In this document: in pieces, positions 48,729 through 60,997 of the stretch
Layout of the letters: each line of letters starts with the position of its first letter
Numbering within the stretch: position 1 is the first letter of the stretch
Assembly: GCA_009746045.1 (NCBI GenBank)
Contig: RPFO01000104.1
Span: 6,904,750 to 6,968,749, forward strand
Length of the DNA stretch: 64,000 nt
Source: Mesostigma viride
Taxonomy: Eukaryota > Streptophyta > Mesostigmatophyceae > Mesostigmatales > Mesostigmataceae
Direction of reading: 5' to 3'
Position numbers and translations under genes: made by a program
The notes under the pieces: generated by a model
The model's input: the letters and a program-made list of their open reading frames with translations, nothing else
What the model was told of the DNA's origin: nothing
Database searches by the model: none

Positions 48729-49251
48729 AGTTAATGCACTTGTGCGTTGGATGCGAACGTGTGTTTGATTATGCAATGGCTGGCATATATCAATCCATGC
48801 AAGCTTGCCAAGCTGGATTGCATGGGCACGTAGGTTAGGGTAACCTAGCTATCCTGCCCTAGTGCTAACCAATGAGGTGCTGGCTCCGTCCAGCTAGATC
48901 TGCTCCAGCTAGGACTGATACGATGCCCACCGGCAACGACTGCCTAGCAGCACTACGTGGATGGTCCTGGACCTCTCCTAGGACCTCCGTACAGGACTAG
49001 CATGCACTGCAGCCCACCTTGTGGTCTGCCTCACAGCTCATAACCCTACCACGTGAGTACCACGTGTGTGTGCCCTACATATCTCAGTGCTAATATCTAG
49101 CACCCACGTGCCCAATATGGCACGTGCGGATCTAAACCCTAGTAGAGATATGTCCAGTGTACTACACCACCGTCCATGTCCGTATCCCACTTGGGAGACG
49201 GGGACAACGCCACGTGTACTGATAGTCTAGGCCTGAAGCCCTAGAATAACT
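48729..49251 (-). repeat. 5' LTR of element B
   Basis: Direct repeat of 30001-30519 (about 98% identical). The gag ATG lies 53 bases below it on the minus strand. No obvious initiator-tRNA primer site follows. Confidence 0.75.
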
Positions 49252-49997
49252 CCTCAAGGCTATGCAAGGACATGACCCATTGATCTACATAAATCCTACA
49301 TATGGATAACAATTGCATGTGCAAAGGTACATGTGTTTATTAAATCAAATTAAATTAAATTATAACATGCCTCCGTTGGGAGATCATGTAGCCCATATTC
49401 CTTGATGGGTGGGTGGAGTGGGGAGAGCCGCGTAATCGATCTAAACCTTAGTAACTCTAAGCTATCTAGTCTAGATAATCCTAACTACACTACTCAGCAA
49501 AACGCCCCTTCCGCTTGGGGGGAGGTGGCTTGCCCACAGGGCCTGGCGTGTGAGCCTGGACAATCTTCTGCCACCGCGCTTCTTGTCCTGCATGGTGCCC
49601 AGTCCAAAGAAGGGAGAGAGAGTGGATGCGGTGTTCAAACTGGGCTGGGACCACTAGGTCGTCCATCAACATCTGGGTGTAGTTCATTAAGCAGGTTTAC
49701 CTTGCTTCCTGGGAATGTCCTTGGGGCCAGGCCAGGTCAAAAAAGTGTGTTTATATGCAATTCAATTTGAGGTGCAACGGTGGCACGGGTCCTACGAAAG
49801 TTTCCCCTTCCTCAAAGTTATAAGTTGAAACTGAAGTGAGACAACTATGCCTGGACGCATGGCGATCCAACGCCGTGCAAGGACTAGGGTAGTTGTCTGA
49901 GAGGAAAGATGCGAAGGCCGCGGGAGCCGTGTGGCTATCGCTAGGTAGACCTGCATGGAGGGAGACAGAGGGTAACAAGAAAGGTTGATAAGGAAAA
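49252..49997. other. Low-GC flank, no firm gene
   Basis: A minus-strand ORF at 49490-49687 (MNYTQMLMDDLVVPAQFEH start) has protein-like composition and may be a gag or gene remnant. Nothing else is supported. Confidence 0.35.
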
Positions 49998-51235
49998 CAC
50001 ACACACACACACACGCACACACACACACACACACCGCACACACACACACACCACCACCACCACCACCACCACCACCACCACCACCACCACCACCACCACC
50101 ACCACCACCACCACCACCACCACCACCACCACCACCACCACCACCACCACCACCACCACCACCACCACCACCACCACCACCACCACCACCACCACCACCA
50201 CCACCACCACCACCACCACCACCACCACCACCACCACCACCACCACCACCACCACCACCACCACCACCACCACCACCACCACCACCACCACCACCACCAC
50301 CACCACCACCACCACCACCACCACCACCACCACCACCACCACCACCACCACACCACCACCACCACCACCACCACCACCACCACCACCACCACACCACCAC
50401 CACCACCACCACCACCACCACCACCACCACCACCACCACCACCACCACCACCACCACCACCACCACCACCACCACCACCACCACCACCACCACCACCACC
50501 ACCACCACCACCACCACCACCACCACCACCACCACACCACCACCACCACCACCACCACCACCACCACCACCACCACCACCACCACCACCACCACCACCAC
50601 CACCACCACCACCACCACCACCACCACCACCACCACCACCACCACCACCACCACCACCACCACCACCACCACCACCACCACCACCACCACCACCACCACC
50701 ACCACCACCACACCACCACCACCACCACCACCACCACCACCACCACCACCACCACCACCACCACCACCACCACCACCACCACCACCACCACCACCACCAC
50801 CACCACCACCACCACCACCACCACCACCACCACCACCACCACCACCACCACCACCACCACCACCACCACCACCACCACCACCACCACCACCACCACCACC
50901 ACCACCACCACCACCACCACCACCACCACCACCACCACCACCACCACCACCACCACCACCACCACCACCACCACCACCACCACCACCACCACCACCACCA
51001 CCACCACCACCACCACCACCACCACCACCACCACCACCACCACCACCACCACCACCACCACCACCACCACCACCACCACCACCACCACCACCACCACCAC
51101 CACCACACCACCACCACCACCACCACCACCACCACCACCACCACCACCACCACACCACCACCACCACCACCACCACCACCACCACCACCACCACCACCAC
51201 CACCACCACCACCACCACCACCACCACCACCACCA

Positions 51236-51282
<47 letters not shown>

Positions 51283-51302
51283 ACCACCACCACCACCACC
51301 AC
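49998..51302 (+). repeat. (CA)n-(CAC)n-(GCC)n compound microsatellite
   Basis: A CA run (to about 50050) passes into about 390 CAC units with a few CACACC phase slips, then GCC units (51237-51275) and again CCA. Every long ORF here is a homopolymer translation artefact. Confidence 0.97.
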
Positions 51303-51749
51303 TACCAAACAAACAACCAAAACTAAGAAGGAGAAGAGGGAACGCATTCACACATACACAAACGGGCGAAAAGAATAAGTAAGGAGTATACATTACAAAG
51401 GGAAAAAGAAAAAAGAAAAAGAAAGAAAGAAAAAAGAAAAGAAAATGTAAATGGTAATGGTAATAATAAGAATAATAATATTAAAGACAAAGTAAAGAGT
51501 AATAATAATAACAAAAACAAAAAAGGAATAAAGGAAATGTCATCGATGGGATGTGGTGAGGCACAGGCGATGTTGGAGTATGGGTCAGGAGTTCGATTTT
51601 TCAGTGCCCATGGTGCCCGGCCGGGGGTCTCCTATCCAACAAGGTCTGAAGCCTCGTGCCCAGCTCTTGATGAAAATGCAACTTTTAAAACTGAAATACA
51701 AATTGCGTAATGTAGTACAATTCCAGTTGTGCTGAGGGTATGTCCACAG
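51303..51749. other. A-rich stretch and tRNA-like trace
   Basis: 51385-51540 is A/G-rich with AAAGAAAAAG and AATAAT repeats. At 51555-51620 GGTGAGGCACAGGCGATG and AGTTCGATTT look like weak A and B boxes of a SINE. No gene. Confidence 0.35.
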
Positions 51750-52655
51750 CTACTCTAAAATATCCATGGGCCTCAAGTAAGGCCTCGATCGAGCGAATTG
51801 TGCACGCAAACTCATATGCCTACCATGGTTTATATATTTCCTAGGATCCACAGTTGGGGGGTCGTAGCTTTTGACAATGTCCGCCGAACGCTGCTTATCC
51901 CGCACATCGGACCATATCTGAGAAAGAGGGGTTGAGCGAATGACGCCAACAGCGTCTTTGCTCTGCTCGTAAGCCAAAATCATATCGCGGTATGTCCAAT
52001 GTTGGCCACCACGTTGCCTAACCCTGGCATTTGGTACGATAATGGATGCGAACAAAGGACCTCTCGCATAACCTCTCGCGTTGACACATGACCTCTCACA
52101 TTGACGGAATGCGATGGAATGCCACATTTTCTCACAAAGTCAATATTTATGGGAAAGACAACGAGGCTGTCTCCAATGCCATGTCTCCCTGAGGGGGAGA
52201 CGGCAAATTGCATACTTGTCCGACGCAATCCTAAATTGATTGGCAACAATATCTACTATTCCAACACCCCCCCGGCCACTTTCCGTGTTGCCTTGTTTCT
52301 TGGAACAAAACAGAGGTATGCCCTCCATGTAGCATACCCATGGCCGTTAGGTCTTGCTCGATACAGCAGATACTTCGATACGGCAGGGAAAATGTAAAGG
52401 AGGTGCAGGTAGAAGTTTGGCCACAATATTAATGAGGCAACCGATACATATCAATGTGACAGCCATCCATATATGGATGGACCTTGTGATCCCAGGTGTA
52501 AACCGATGCCTTGTCGACAAGGAGAAACCCCAGCAATTTTTTTGCCACAATCCCAGGGGCGGATCATGCTGGACCAACAAAAATATGCCGGCACTTGAAT
52601 TCATGACATACGCGGAGCCGGGGATTACCACAGCGTGGGTTTGAATGGACGCCAT
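51750..52655 (-). pseudogene. Degenerate coding region of unknown origin
   Basis: Overlapping minus-strand ORFs give protein-like sequence in changing frames: LLVQHDPPLGLWQKN, CSKKQGNTESGRGGVG, SDKYAICRLPLRE, VVFPINIDFVRKCG and SYDPPTVDPRKYINHGRHM. It looks like one decayed gene, perhaps of a mobile element. I cannot assign a family. Confidence 0.4.
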
Positions 52656-53003
52656 GGAATGGATAGCCTTGCTGCCTCGGCACGAACCTGGGCATGACCT
52701 GCGGCTGGGGCCCCAGCTGCCCTTACCGGACCATAGGAGTCGTCACAGAAGAACGGCCAGCTGGCGCCGTAATTCTCGTTCCATCAAAGAGTAGAGCTCT
52801 TTACTGGGTCCTCACAGACTTTCAAAGGTCCCTTGACAACAGAGCGGACTGTCACCACAACGGGATAGTGGCAACAGACGCTGCTGGTTGTCTAGCGACA
52901 ATAGGGGAACATTGAAGTTTCACATAATCGTGTTGCTTCCTTTCATCTAGGAACGCTCATGAGATGCTCGGTCACGTGGCGAGTTGCCGGCTGACGTCGC
53001 AGC

Positions 53004-53438
53004 CTAAACAGTGCGGTTGATGTAGGCCACCCAGCCACAGACAGAGAGGCCGAGGAAGGAGACCATCAATTTCCCAGTCTGGTCAGGAGGGGTCCAGAAA
53101 TACATGACAACGATCAACCCAACCATGGCCAGGGTTAGAAGCTGGACGGCAATTTGTCCCCAAGCAATCCGCCGGCCAATTGCAGGAAGGGGTTCATTGA
53201 CGACGGTCACCAAAGGATCCGCCTTTTCGCGCAACTCCTCCTCAACTTTCTTTGCAGGGGTGATTTCTAAGTTTTCCGTGGTTTGTAAGGCTTCGGCATG
53301 AATTGGCCACCTTTCCAGTCGCAAGTCGCTGTCAACAGGGGCAGACTGCGACCTTGTCAAAGGCGACCGTTCTATGGCGTAAACCGCCGCAGAGCTGCGG
53401 TCCGTTGCAGCAGCGAGACAGCATGGACGACTCGGCAT
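53004..53438 (-). CDS. Small protein with two C-terminal membrane helices
   Basis: The 144-residue ORF has a polar start (MPSRPCCLAAATDRSS), an acidic helix (PAKKVEEELREKADPLV), and two hydrophobic segments, VQLLTLAMVGLIVVMYFW and LMVSFLGLSVCGWVAYI, ending NRTV. The hairpin-like C-terminal anchor suggests a membrane protein exposed mostly on one side. Family unknown. It is isolated among repeats with no introns, so it could be a host exon or a small intact gene. Confidence 0.45.
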   Translation of the reverse strand: MPSRPCCLAAATDRSSAAVYAIERSPLTRSQSAPVDSDLRLERWPIHAEALQTTENLEITPAKKVEEELREKADPLVTVVNEPLPAIGRRIAWGQIAVQLLTLAMVGLIVVMYFWTPPDQTGKLMVSFLGLSVCGWVAYINRTV

Positions 53439-54075
53439 TCTGGAGGGTTTATTCGAAAATCTGAAGGATATCGTCGGATAGCCGTGTTGTGGGATTTCTA
53501 TTGTTCCACACACATTGGTTCTAATTCTAAGCACTGGTGCACTGACCGTGGGGATCGTGCATGCCGAATTATACATGCTGATCGTTTGGTATGGCTTTGG
53601 GGTACAGGCTGTCAATTTTTCCGTAACAACCTTGTATGATTGCTAGGAATGCAGGTCATGTCAAGACGTTTTAGCAATGAAGTTGCTGGTCTCGTTACCC
53701 ATAAAAAATTCGCTTCGACGATGCGAATTACGTGCGGTGCTGTCACTGCTGACGTGAGACGTCGCTTGATCAAGAATTCACGATGCGAGCGAGTACAATA
53801 CAGTAATGACCGCGAGCTACTGTGTTACATACTGTAGACCGGAGCCACCGCACGGCGGCGAAGGCCGAAGGCGCAACCGCCCCAAGGCCCAAAGGCATTT
53901 TTTTTTCGGGGAAATGGGTATATTTTATTAGCCAATTACGGACCAAAGAGGTGAGAGGGGAAATGAGTATCAGCGAATCCTAATGAAGGTGGGCACTTTT
54001 TCCCAAAGGCATTTTTCAAGTCAGTTTTATGGGCCGATGCCCAATAGCTAACCGGCTACCAGTAAGGCTGCCTTA

Positions 54076-54800
54076 GGCCCGGTCTATACGAATTTTATCA
54101 AGTAACGTGCGTGTTTGCAACTTGCCCGTTGAAACTCTACGGCGGAGCCAATTTTCGGAAGAACCTCACCCTTATGCTTGCAAATTCGGGACAAATTCGG
54201 TGGATGTATGGATGGATGTATGTATGGATGGATTGACGGATTTTCATCCCCTATTCCTATGTTTTCTCACGTGTACGGCCTTATAAGCTTCGCCAATTCT
54301 GGCGAACCTAACGGTTCTTCCGAAAATTGGCTCCGCCAGATTAAAAAGGTTGGGCTCAAGTCACCGTGGACGGAGGCATACGGCGCGTGTGGGGAACAGT
54401 ACGAAGACGTTATAAGGTGGACGGCAAAATCTTACAGTCGAGATTCTCCCGCCAACTTTATGTTATGTTGCCGAGTAGCCCATTATATTTTTAACGTGAT
54501 TTTTAATGACCCCCCTTAAAAATGCGCTGATTTATTAAAAATCGGACCCATTTTAACTTGAACTAGGTACCGCCGTACCCAGTTCGTACACAGCGGTTCC
54601 ACCACCTAATTTTCGGGCGGTTATGGGAGTTACGTTAGCGTTACGCGATCCGATCTTGCTACGGCCGCATCGATCCCCGCCTTGATGGCTTGCCTCGAGG
54701 AGCACCGCAAGATGAAAAATTGGCAAGATCGAGCCGTCCACGTGTAAATTTGTGCCCTTAAGCCTAGTTGCCCTAAGATAAAAGTCGTATAGACCGGGCC
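54076..54800. mobile_element. PIF/Harbinger-type MITE
   Basis: The left end GGCCCGGTCTATACGA and the right end are inverted (about 25 bases with one mismatch), flanked by TTA on both sides (54073-54075, 54801-54803). A 3-base TTA duplication with GGCC-starting ends fits PIF/Harbinger. An inner inverted pair around GGAGCCAATTTTCGGAAGAA lies at about 54145 and 54315. No transposase. Confidence 0.75.
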
Positions 54801-54956
54801 TTACTAACCAGGCAGGACGAACTACGAATTCGTTGCTACTGTACAACGTATGTACTACAGTATCAACAACCTATGTAGCTACAGTAGCAACAAGACCAAT
54901 ATAGCACCGCAGGCTACCGCAGGATAGACAAAAAATACCGTATGTACACCTGTAGT

Positions 54957-56625
54957 AGGAGGGGTGACATCTCCAGGCAAAATTTCCTGGATACTAGGGG
55001 CCCGTCCCAGGGCCTGACTGCTGCGGTAAGCGCCGGCCCCTGAATTGAAATAGGGGCTGGCGAGTAAAACGAGGGTCGGCGGCGGTGGCCCCGTATTACT
55101 GGCCCCCAATAGCGCAGCGCTACGTGGCCGAGCTGCGGCACCACGTGGCAAGATGCGGCACCACGTGGCAAGCCTTGATCTGAGATGAGGCGCCACGTGG
55201 CTTGATGCCGGCATGCCTCTCCGGCGACAGGCAATTACTGGGCAAGACATATCACAGTACAAGTTTTGCGGGCTTCGCCCGCGACATTAGAGCTTGTTCT
55301 TTTTGTGGCCGGTCCCCGGCCAGGGAGCCCCGGCTAGGGAGATGTGAGTCACCACGTACCTCCGTCGAGTGCCAAGTGGCACTAGTCCCGCAAAGGAGCG
55401 CGCGCTAGCTTTAGAGTTTCGACCACAAGATTCACGGAGTTTGGCAAAAGGGTGAAGGAAAAAAATCCGGAATGCTAGAAGGCCTCTGAAGGTTCGAACC
55501 CGGTACGTCACGATTGATCGTATGATGAGGTGTGCCTTGGCGCCTGAAGTCTACGTAAGCAATTTCATCAGAAGTTGCACAATATGTACATTGCTACAAA
55601 GGGACAAACTGCGCAACCGCGCAGTGGACGGAGCTCGCGAACTACGTCTTGCGGAGTTCAACTAGCTCCAGATTGACTGCTACCCCTGCACGGGAGCGCG
55701 ATGCGCGCGGGGATGAGTGACCTCGCCGCAGACAGCAGGGAAAAATCGCTTACAGGCGGTGGAGCACAGGAAAATCCACGTGTGAGCTTCCTGCGCGTTT
55801 GTAACGGGATATCGCCAACAGAAAGTTTGCTCCAACAGCCCAAAAGTTTGCGACGGTTATATCTGGAGCTCGCGAACACAGGAAATCGCAGAGTTTTCTA
55901 GTAGGAGCCATCTGGGCATACGGACCTCTGCCAAATGGCTCATCTGGATGTAACGCTTCAGAAACCTCAAAAATGGGCGCGCCGTGGTTTGACCTTTTCG
56001 TGATTGGTCGCAACGAAATTTCGCGCAGCTCATTCGTCAAGCGGACCGTAAGTCGCGCCGCTGAGTGGCTGGAGCCGAAAGCCGTTCGAAAGAGTGTTAG
56101 CTAAAATTGTGCCAAGGCTGCGTTTTACAAGCTTTAGTATATATGTTGACCCTAGTAAGGTTACCATCCGAGCTACTTACGTCGCCAAACTATCTCTGTT
56201 GGATATGACCGGCGTGGGATTCCAACTAAACTGAACTGAACTGAACTGAACTGGGCAAGACATCTGCAGACTGCATGACAGTATAGCGCGGCGCGGCGTG
56301 AGGACGGATGCCGACACAGTTGTGTAGGCATCCGTAGGCCCGTACATAGCTGGCATCCGGGGCATGGCAAGATGGGACGCCACGTGGCATGATGCGGCAT
56401 GCCGCGCCTGCTGTACAATATGGGGGCCCGAAATCTAGGGCTGGCGGCTGCATAAAAATTCGGCCCCTGGAATCTCCCCTATAGGGGCCGAAAAGATGGG
56501 GGCTAGCTAGAATTGGTGCCGGTAGCTGCACGGGCCCCTAGTATGGAAATAGGGGCCAGACATTCTGGACCGGCGGCTGCAGGATCCGGCCCCTATTTAG
56601 CTTGGCTCAATGTCACCCCTCCTCC
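54957..56625. repeat. GGAGGGGTGACAT-family region with inverted ends
   Basis: It begins GGAGGGGTGACAT at 54957 and ends with the inverse ATGTCACCCCTCC near 56613-56625. Subterminal parts share ATAGGGGC and GGCCCC motifs. The interior has no supported gene and a CTGAA pentanucleotide run at 56230-56250. It may be one 1.7-kb element or two facing copies. Confidence 0.5.
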
Positions 56626-56775
56626 TGTAGTATGTAGCACCGAGAACCTGGATTTAACCCAGGATTAAACATTAATAAACCCGCAATAAATCCGCATGGG
56701 TGGAGTGTGAAGTGTGGACGAACCCACCGAGTATCTAACTGCCCGTCAGGTATCAGGTGATGGACGATATTCGCA

Positions 56776-56997
56776 AAGGAGGGGTGACATGTCCAGCCAA
56801 AATTTCACGGGTACTAGGGTCTGGCCCCAAGGCTGCCGGTGGCTGCATTGGTCCGGCCCCTAAATAAATATAGGGGCTGCGGCTGAAATAGCCTGCCGGC
56901 GGGTGGTCATGGCCCCCATATGGCGAGCCTACTGCCAAAGGGAATTTGCCACGTGGCAAGTGCTCGTCTGCTGCGTTGTCTTCACACGCTTCCGCGT
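56776..56997 (+). repeat. GGAGGGGTGACAT-family repeat, copy 2
   Basis: Nearly identical to 33757-33978, so one or both copies moved recently. The identity stops at CGCTTCCGCGT on the right. Confidence 0.8.
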
Positions 56998-59740
56998 TGG
57001 CTACAATTCGGTTCCGCGGACACCTTTCAGCGGAAGCGCATAATTTGGCTCTGATGACACAAACTCTAGTGCGGGGGTGAGTGCGGGGTTCCGGGACACC
57101 ACCGCACTAAGTCCGACGCGCCTGCCCAGGCCACGCCGCGCCGGACCGGCACACGAGTTACGCGGGAAAAAAGGGCCTGCCGCGCCAATTACTGTAGGAC
57201 TTGGCTAATTTCTTTGTTGACTACAAGCGCAGTCAAGGATGCAATTGGCATCATTGCATTATTTTTGCCAAGGTGCTGGCAATTTACGCTTGAAGGTGGC
57301 AAAAATCTGGTTTCTTTGTGATGCAGTAGTGACTATTGCCTGGCAATTGCGCAGCCGGGAAGTTGGGCGACGAGAATGCCATGGTTGTTCTAAAGTATTA
57401 TCATCGGACCCTAATTTGTCTAAAGTAGGAGACAAACAGTCTTTGACGTCCCTGGGATCCATAGCAATAAAAATTCTGCTTTCTCTACTCGCAGTAATGT
57501 CGGCACACTTAGTTTCCTCTTCGAATCGATCTTTTGTCTGGCAATCTTTCCCTCTCTCGTTTTTTTCTCCCTCCCTCCCTCCCTTGCTCGCTCCCTCCCT
57601 CCGTCTCATGCGTTCCTCCAACGTCCCGTCCTGTCTTCTTCCCCCCCCCCTGCCTTCTCTCGTTAGCTTCCGAGCTTTTTATGCATTGCCTCTCCATACC
57701 TCGCTACCAAGTTTCCAAGTAGACCTTGAAGAGATATACCGGGAAATGCGTCTGGACGCGGTCATCGTGCGCGCCTTCTGATTTTCTGCGTAAAGCTTGG
57801 TAGCACACCTTGTCGGCCCTCGCGGAACTGTCAGCCCGTATCTGGGAACTGGACCACATGTATCTGTTACAGTATCTTGCTTATTTTGCGTAGGTTGCTA
57901 GTGTTGCTGTATCCTTCAAGTTTAGTGTTGCAGAGTGTGACTGACCACTGTATCATTTGGTGATGGGTTTGTTGAATGCTGGGTTTGTTCTTGTATGAGT
58001 GTTTGTATAGGGATCCTTGTGTCCTAAAGTAGAAAGCTTGTCGTTGATACTGCTTCTTCTTTTTTTGGAGTAGCCCTTGGGACATGCAGGCAAGGATGGC
58101 ATTACAAATATCAATGAAATACAGTACCAAGCTTTTTACCACTGACGTGCATTGTAAAATAGGTGCAGGCAACTGCCGTGCACATGCCGTGCCTGAAAAT
58201 TGTTGAGCCCATGGTGAGCTTTTTTGCTTATTTGGTAATTACAGCGTCAATACGTTGTCTAATGTCAACCAACGTGGATCGACCTGGGCTGAGGTTGTCA
58301 GTGTGTGCGTAAATGTAAAGCACACATGTATGGCTCGCATGTTTGGGAGCCGATCCTAGCCGAATCACACTTTGTTGGCACCCATGCCTGCAGCTAGTGG
58401 GGTCTTTGTGGCTAGGTACCTTGGGACAGTGTTGGGGTTGGCTAGCTAGACTACGTGCAAGATGATTCCACCACTGGCCATCAGTGGCTCGGTCCTTAGA
58501 GCAGCCAACATACCAGCATACTCGCGCATATTTCAGCTTTAGCACACCCACAGTTTGCCATAGTCCAACGAGCGTTGAACGCAGCTGTGGCCTGCCTTCG
58601 GGCATGAGTGAGGACGCAGGTGTCTTTGCCCCTTTCCCACTGTGCAACTTACAGGGACTGGAAAGCACTCTAGGTGCTACATGCCCACCCCACCGAGGCA
58701 TGCTATAATTTATTTAATTTAATTTTAGAGCAGGAAACATGTTCCTGTCATCCATGAGATAGCGGCCATTGGCATTGTGAGGATGGATGCACGTCAGATC
58801 ATATAGTAAGAATTTGGACAATCAAGAATGTGTTTGACGCTCTTTCAACCCAAATTAAGGTTTGACTGATAATTTGGTCGGGGCTCATTGCTCAACCATT
58901 CCAATGGGGATGTATGCTCGTTGACGCAGTCAATCATGACATCTTATGATTATTACTTACGGCAACGTGACGTGTGGATCCGCCAATAAATTAGCTATCA
59001 AGGTCAACCAGCATCGGTATGCATTATTAAATCAGCAGACGCATGCATGTGTTGAATGTTAGCAACGCATACCTTGTGTTGGCCGGCCACCTGCAACTTT
59101 ACTTACTACTGCAACTTTATTACTGACCAGGTAGATGTTGAAGAACCTCACAATCATCCAGTTGTCGCATGGATCCTAGCTAGCCCACGAGGAAAATTTT
59201 CAAGGTGCCCAGTTTTATAGCAGTATGCATATAAGACACATGATACTGCACCACTGCGGCTAGCTTATGACTGTCCCCATCCCCCCTTCCCCATTCCATC
59301 AGGAAATATGCTGACGCTGTCTACGTGTTTATTAATTTATTCATTCATGACTGTGTAACATGGCCAACGTGAAGGCAGGCCTTTATGATAATGGGCCCTT
59401 CAACTCGAGAGCTCCATCCATTGCAGCCCTTGGGCATTTGCAGCTGCCAGCTGATAATGCTCCAATATGAGGGTAGTCTTGGAATCTTCATGCCGAAAGC
59501 TCGGTCACCACCTCCTGCATTAAGAGCAAATAGACAAGCACTGAGTTTAGAACCCTGGACTCAACCACACACAAACAATGATTCGTGACAAGCTATGGAT
59601 GAAAAACTTCAGGAATCTCTTTTTCTATTTGCGTACATATGGGCATTACATGCACATGCACAACCACAATACAATAACGGGGGAGAAAAAGGGAAAAGGA
59701 AGCCCAGCAGAGAGAGACGCAGTGAGAGGGAGTTCGTTAG
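56998..59740. other. Gene-poor stretch
   Basis: The longest ORFs (57239-57781 plus; 58228-58701 minus) show no motif. The first crosses a CTCCCTCC-rich patch and is doubtful. The second (SYKDPTSC-type Cys/His-containing sequence) could be an exon but cannot be supported. Confidence 0.35.
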
Positions 59741-59744
59741 GTTG

Positions 59745-60843
59745 GCAGTCGGGCAGTCGGGCAGTTGGGCAGTCGGGCAGTCGGGCAGTCGGGAAGTCGG
59801 GCAGTCGGGCAGTCGGGCAGTCGGGCAGTCGGGCAGTCGGGCAGTCGGGCAGTCGGGCAGTCGGGCAGTCGGGCAGTCGGGCAGTCGGGCAGTCGGGCAG
59901 TCGGGCAGTCGGGCAGTCGGGCAGTCGGGCAGTCGGGCAGTCGGGCAGTCGGGCAGTCGGGCAGTCGGGCAGTCGGGCAGTCGGGCAGTCGGACAGTCGG
60001 GCAGTCCGGCAGTCGGGCAGTCGGGCAGCCCGGCAGTCGGGCAGTCGGGCAGTCCGGCAGTCGGGCAGTCGGGCAGTCGGCAGTCGGGCAGTCGGGCAGT
60101 CGGGCAGTCGGGCAGTCGGGAAGTCGGGCAGTCGGGCAGTCGGGCAGTCGGGCAGTCGGGCAGTCGGGCAGTCGGGCAGTCGGGCAGTCGGGCAGTCGGG
60201 CAGTCGGGCAGTCGGGCAGTCGGGCAGTCGGGCAGTCGGGCAGTCGGGCAGTCGGGCAGTCGGGCAGTCGGGCAGTCGGGCAGTCGGGCAGTCGGGCAGT
60301 CGGGCAGTCGGGCAGTCGGACAGTCGGGCAGTCCGGCAGTCGGGCAGTCGGGCAGCCCGGCAGTCGGGCAGTCGGGCAGTCCGGCAGTCGGGCAGTCGGG
60401 CAGTCCGGCAGTCGGGCAGTCGGGCAGTCGGGCAGTCGGGCAGTCGGGAAGTCGGGCAGTCGGGAAGTCGGGCAGTCGGGCAGTCGGGCAGTCGGACAGT
60501 CGGGCAGTCGGGCAGTCGGGCAGTCGGGCAGTCGGGCAGTCGGGAAGTCGGGCAGTTGGGCAGTCGGGCAGTCGGGCAGTCGGGCAGTCGGACAGTCGGG
60601 CAGTCGGGCAGTCGGGCAGTCGGGCAGTCGGGCAGTCGGGCAGTCGGGCAGTCGGGCAGTCGGGCAGTCGGACAGTCGGGCAGTCGGGCAGTCGGGCAGT
60701 CGGGCAGTCGGGCAGTCGGGCAGTCGGGCAGTCGGGCAGTTGGGCAGTCGGGCAGTCGGGCAGTCGGGCAGTCGGGCAGTCGGGCAGTCGGGCAGTCGGA
60801 CAGTCGGGCAGTCGGCGTCGGGCCGTCGGGCAGTCGGGCAGTC
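59745..60843 (+). repeat. 8-bp tandem repeat (GGGCAGTC), about 137 units
   Basis: Units are almost uniform with scattered variants (GGACAGTC, CGGCAGTC, GGGAAGTC). A segment of roughly 300 bases with the same variant order appears twice (about 59990-60080 and 60315-60420), showing segmental duplication inside the array. Long ORFs in all frames are artefacts. Confidence 0.95.
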
Positions 60844-60844
60844 G

Positions 60845-60928
<84 letters not shown>

Positions 60929-60930
60929 TG
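60844..60930 (+). repeat. (GTGC)n microsatellite
   Basis: About 21 units directly joined to the 8-bp array. Confidence 0.95.
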
Positions 60931-60997
60931 AATCGCTGTCCGGATCATCCTCCTGCACTTCTTGTCCGGCAGCTAATGTTGATGATGCACCCCGCGG

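Larger units (their letters stand above)
30001..49251 (-). mobile_element. Copia-type LTR retroelement B with nested insertions
   Basis: Two direct repeats of about 520 bp bound a minus-strand element with gag, integrase, protease-like, RT and RNase H parts in order. Two insertions (31939-41108 and 44748-46455) split RT/RNase H and gag. Without them the element is about 8.3 kb. The gag and pol frames show several single-base breaks. No matching target duplication is visible outside the LTRs. Confidence 0.75.

Noticed and set aside
49751-51393. ORFs of about 450-530 codons (poly-Val, poly-Trp, poly-Gly, poly-His, poly-Pro)
   Set aside because: They translate the CAC array; frame changes follow its phase slips.
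57239-57781. Plus-strand ORF of 180 codons
   Set aside because: It crosses a CTCCCTCC low-complexity patch, has no motif or conserved-looking domain, and no supporting splice or promoter signals.
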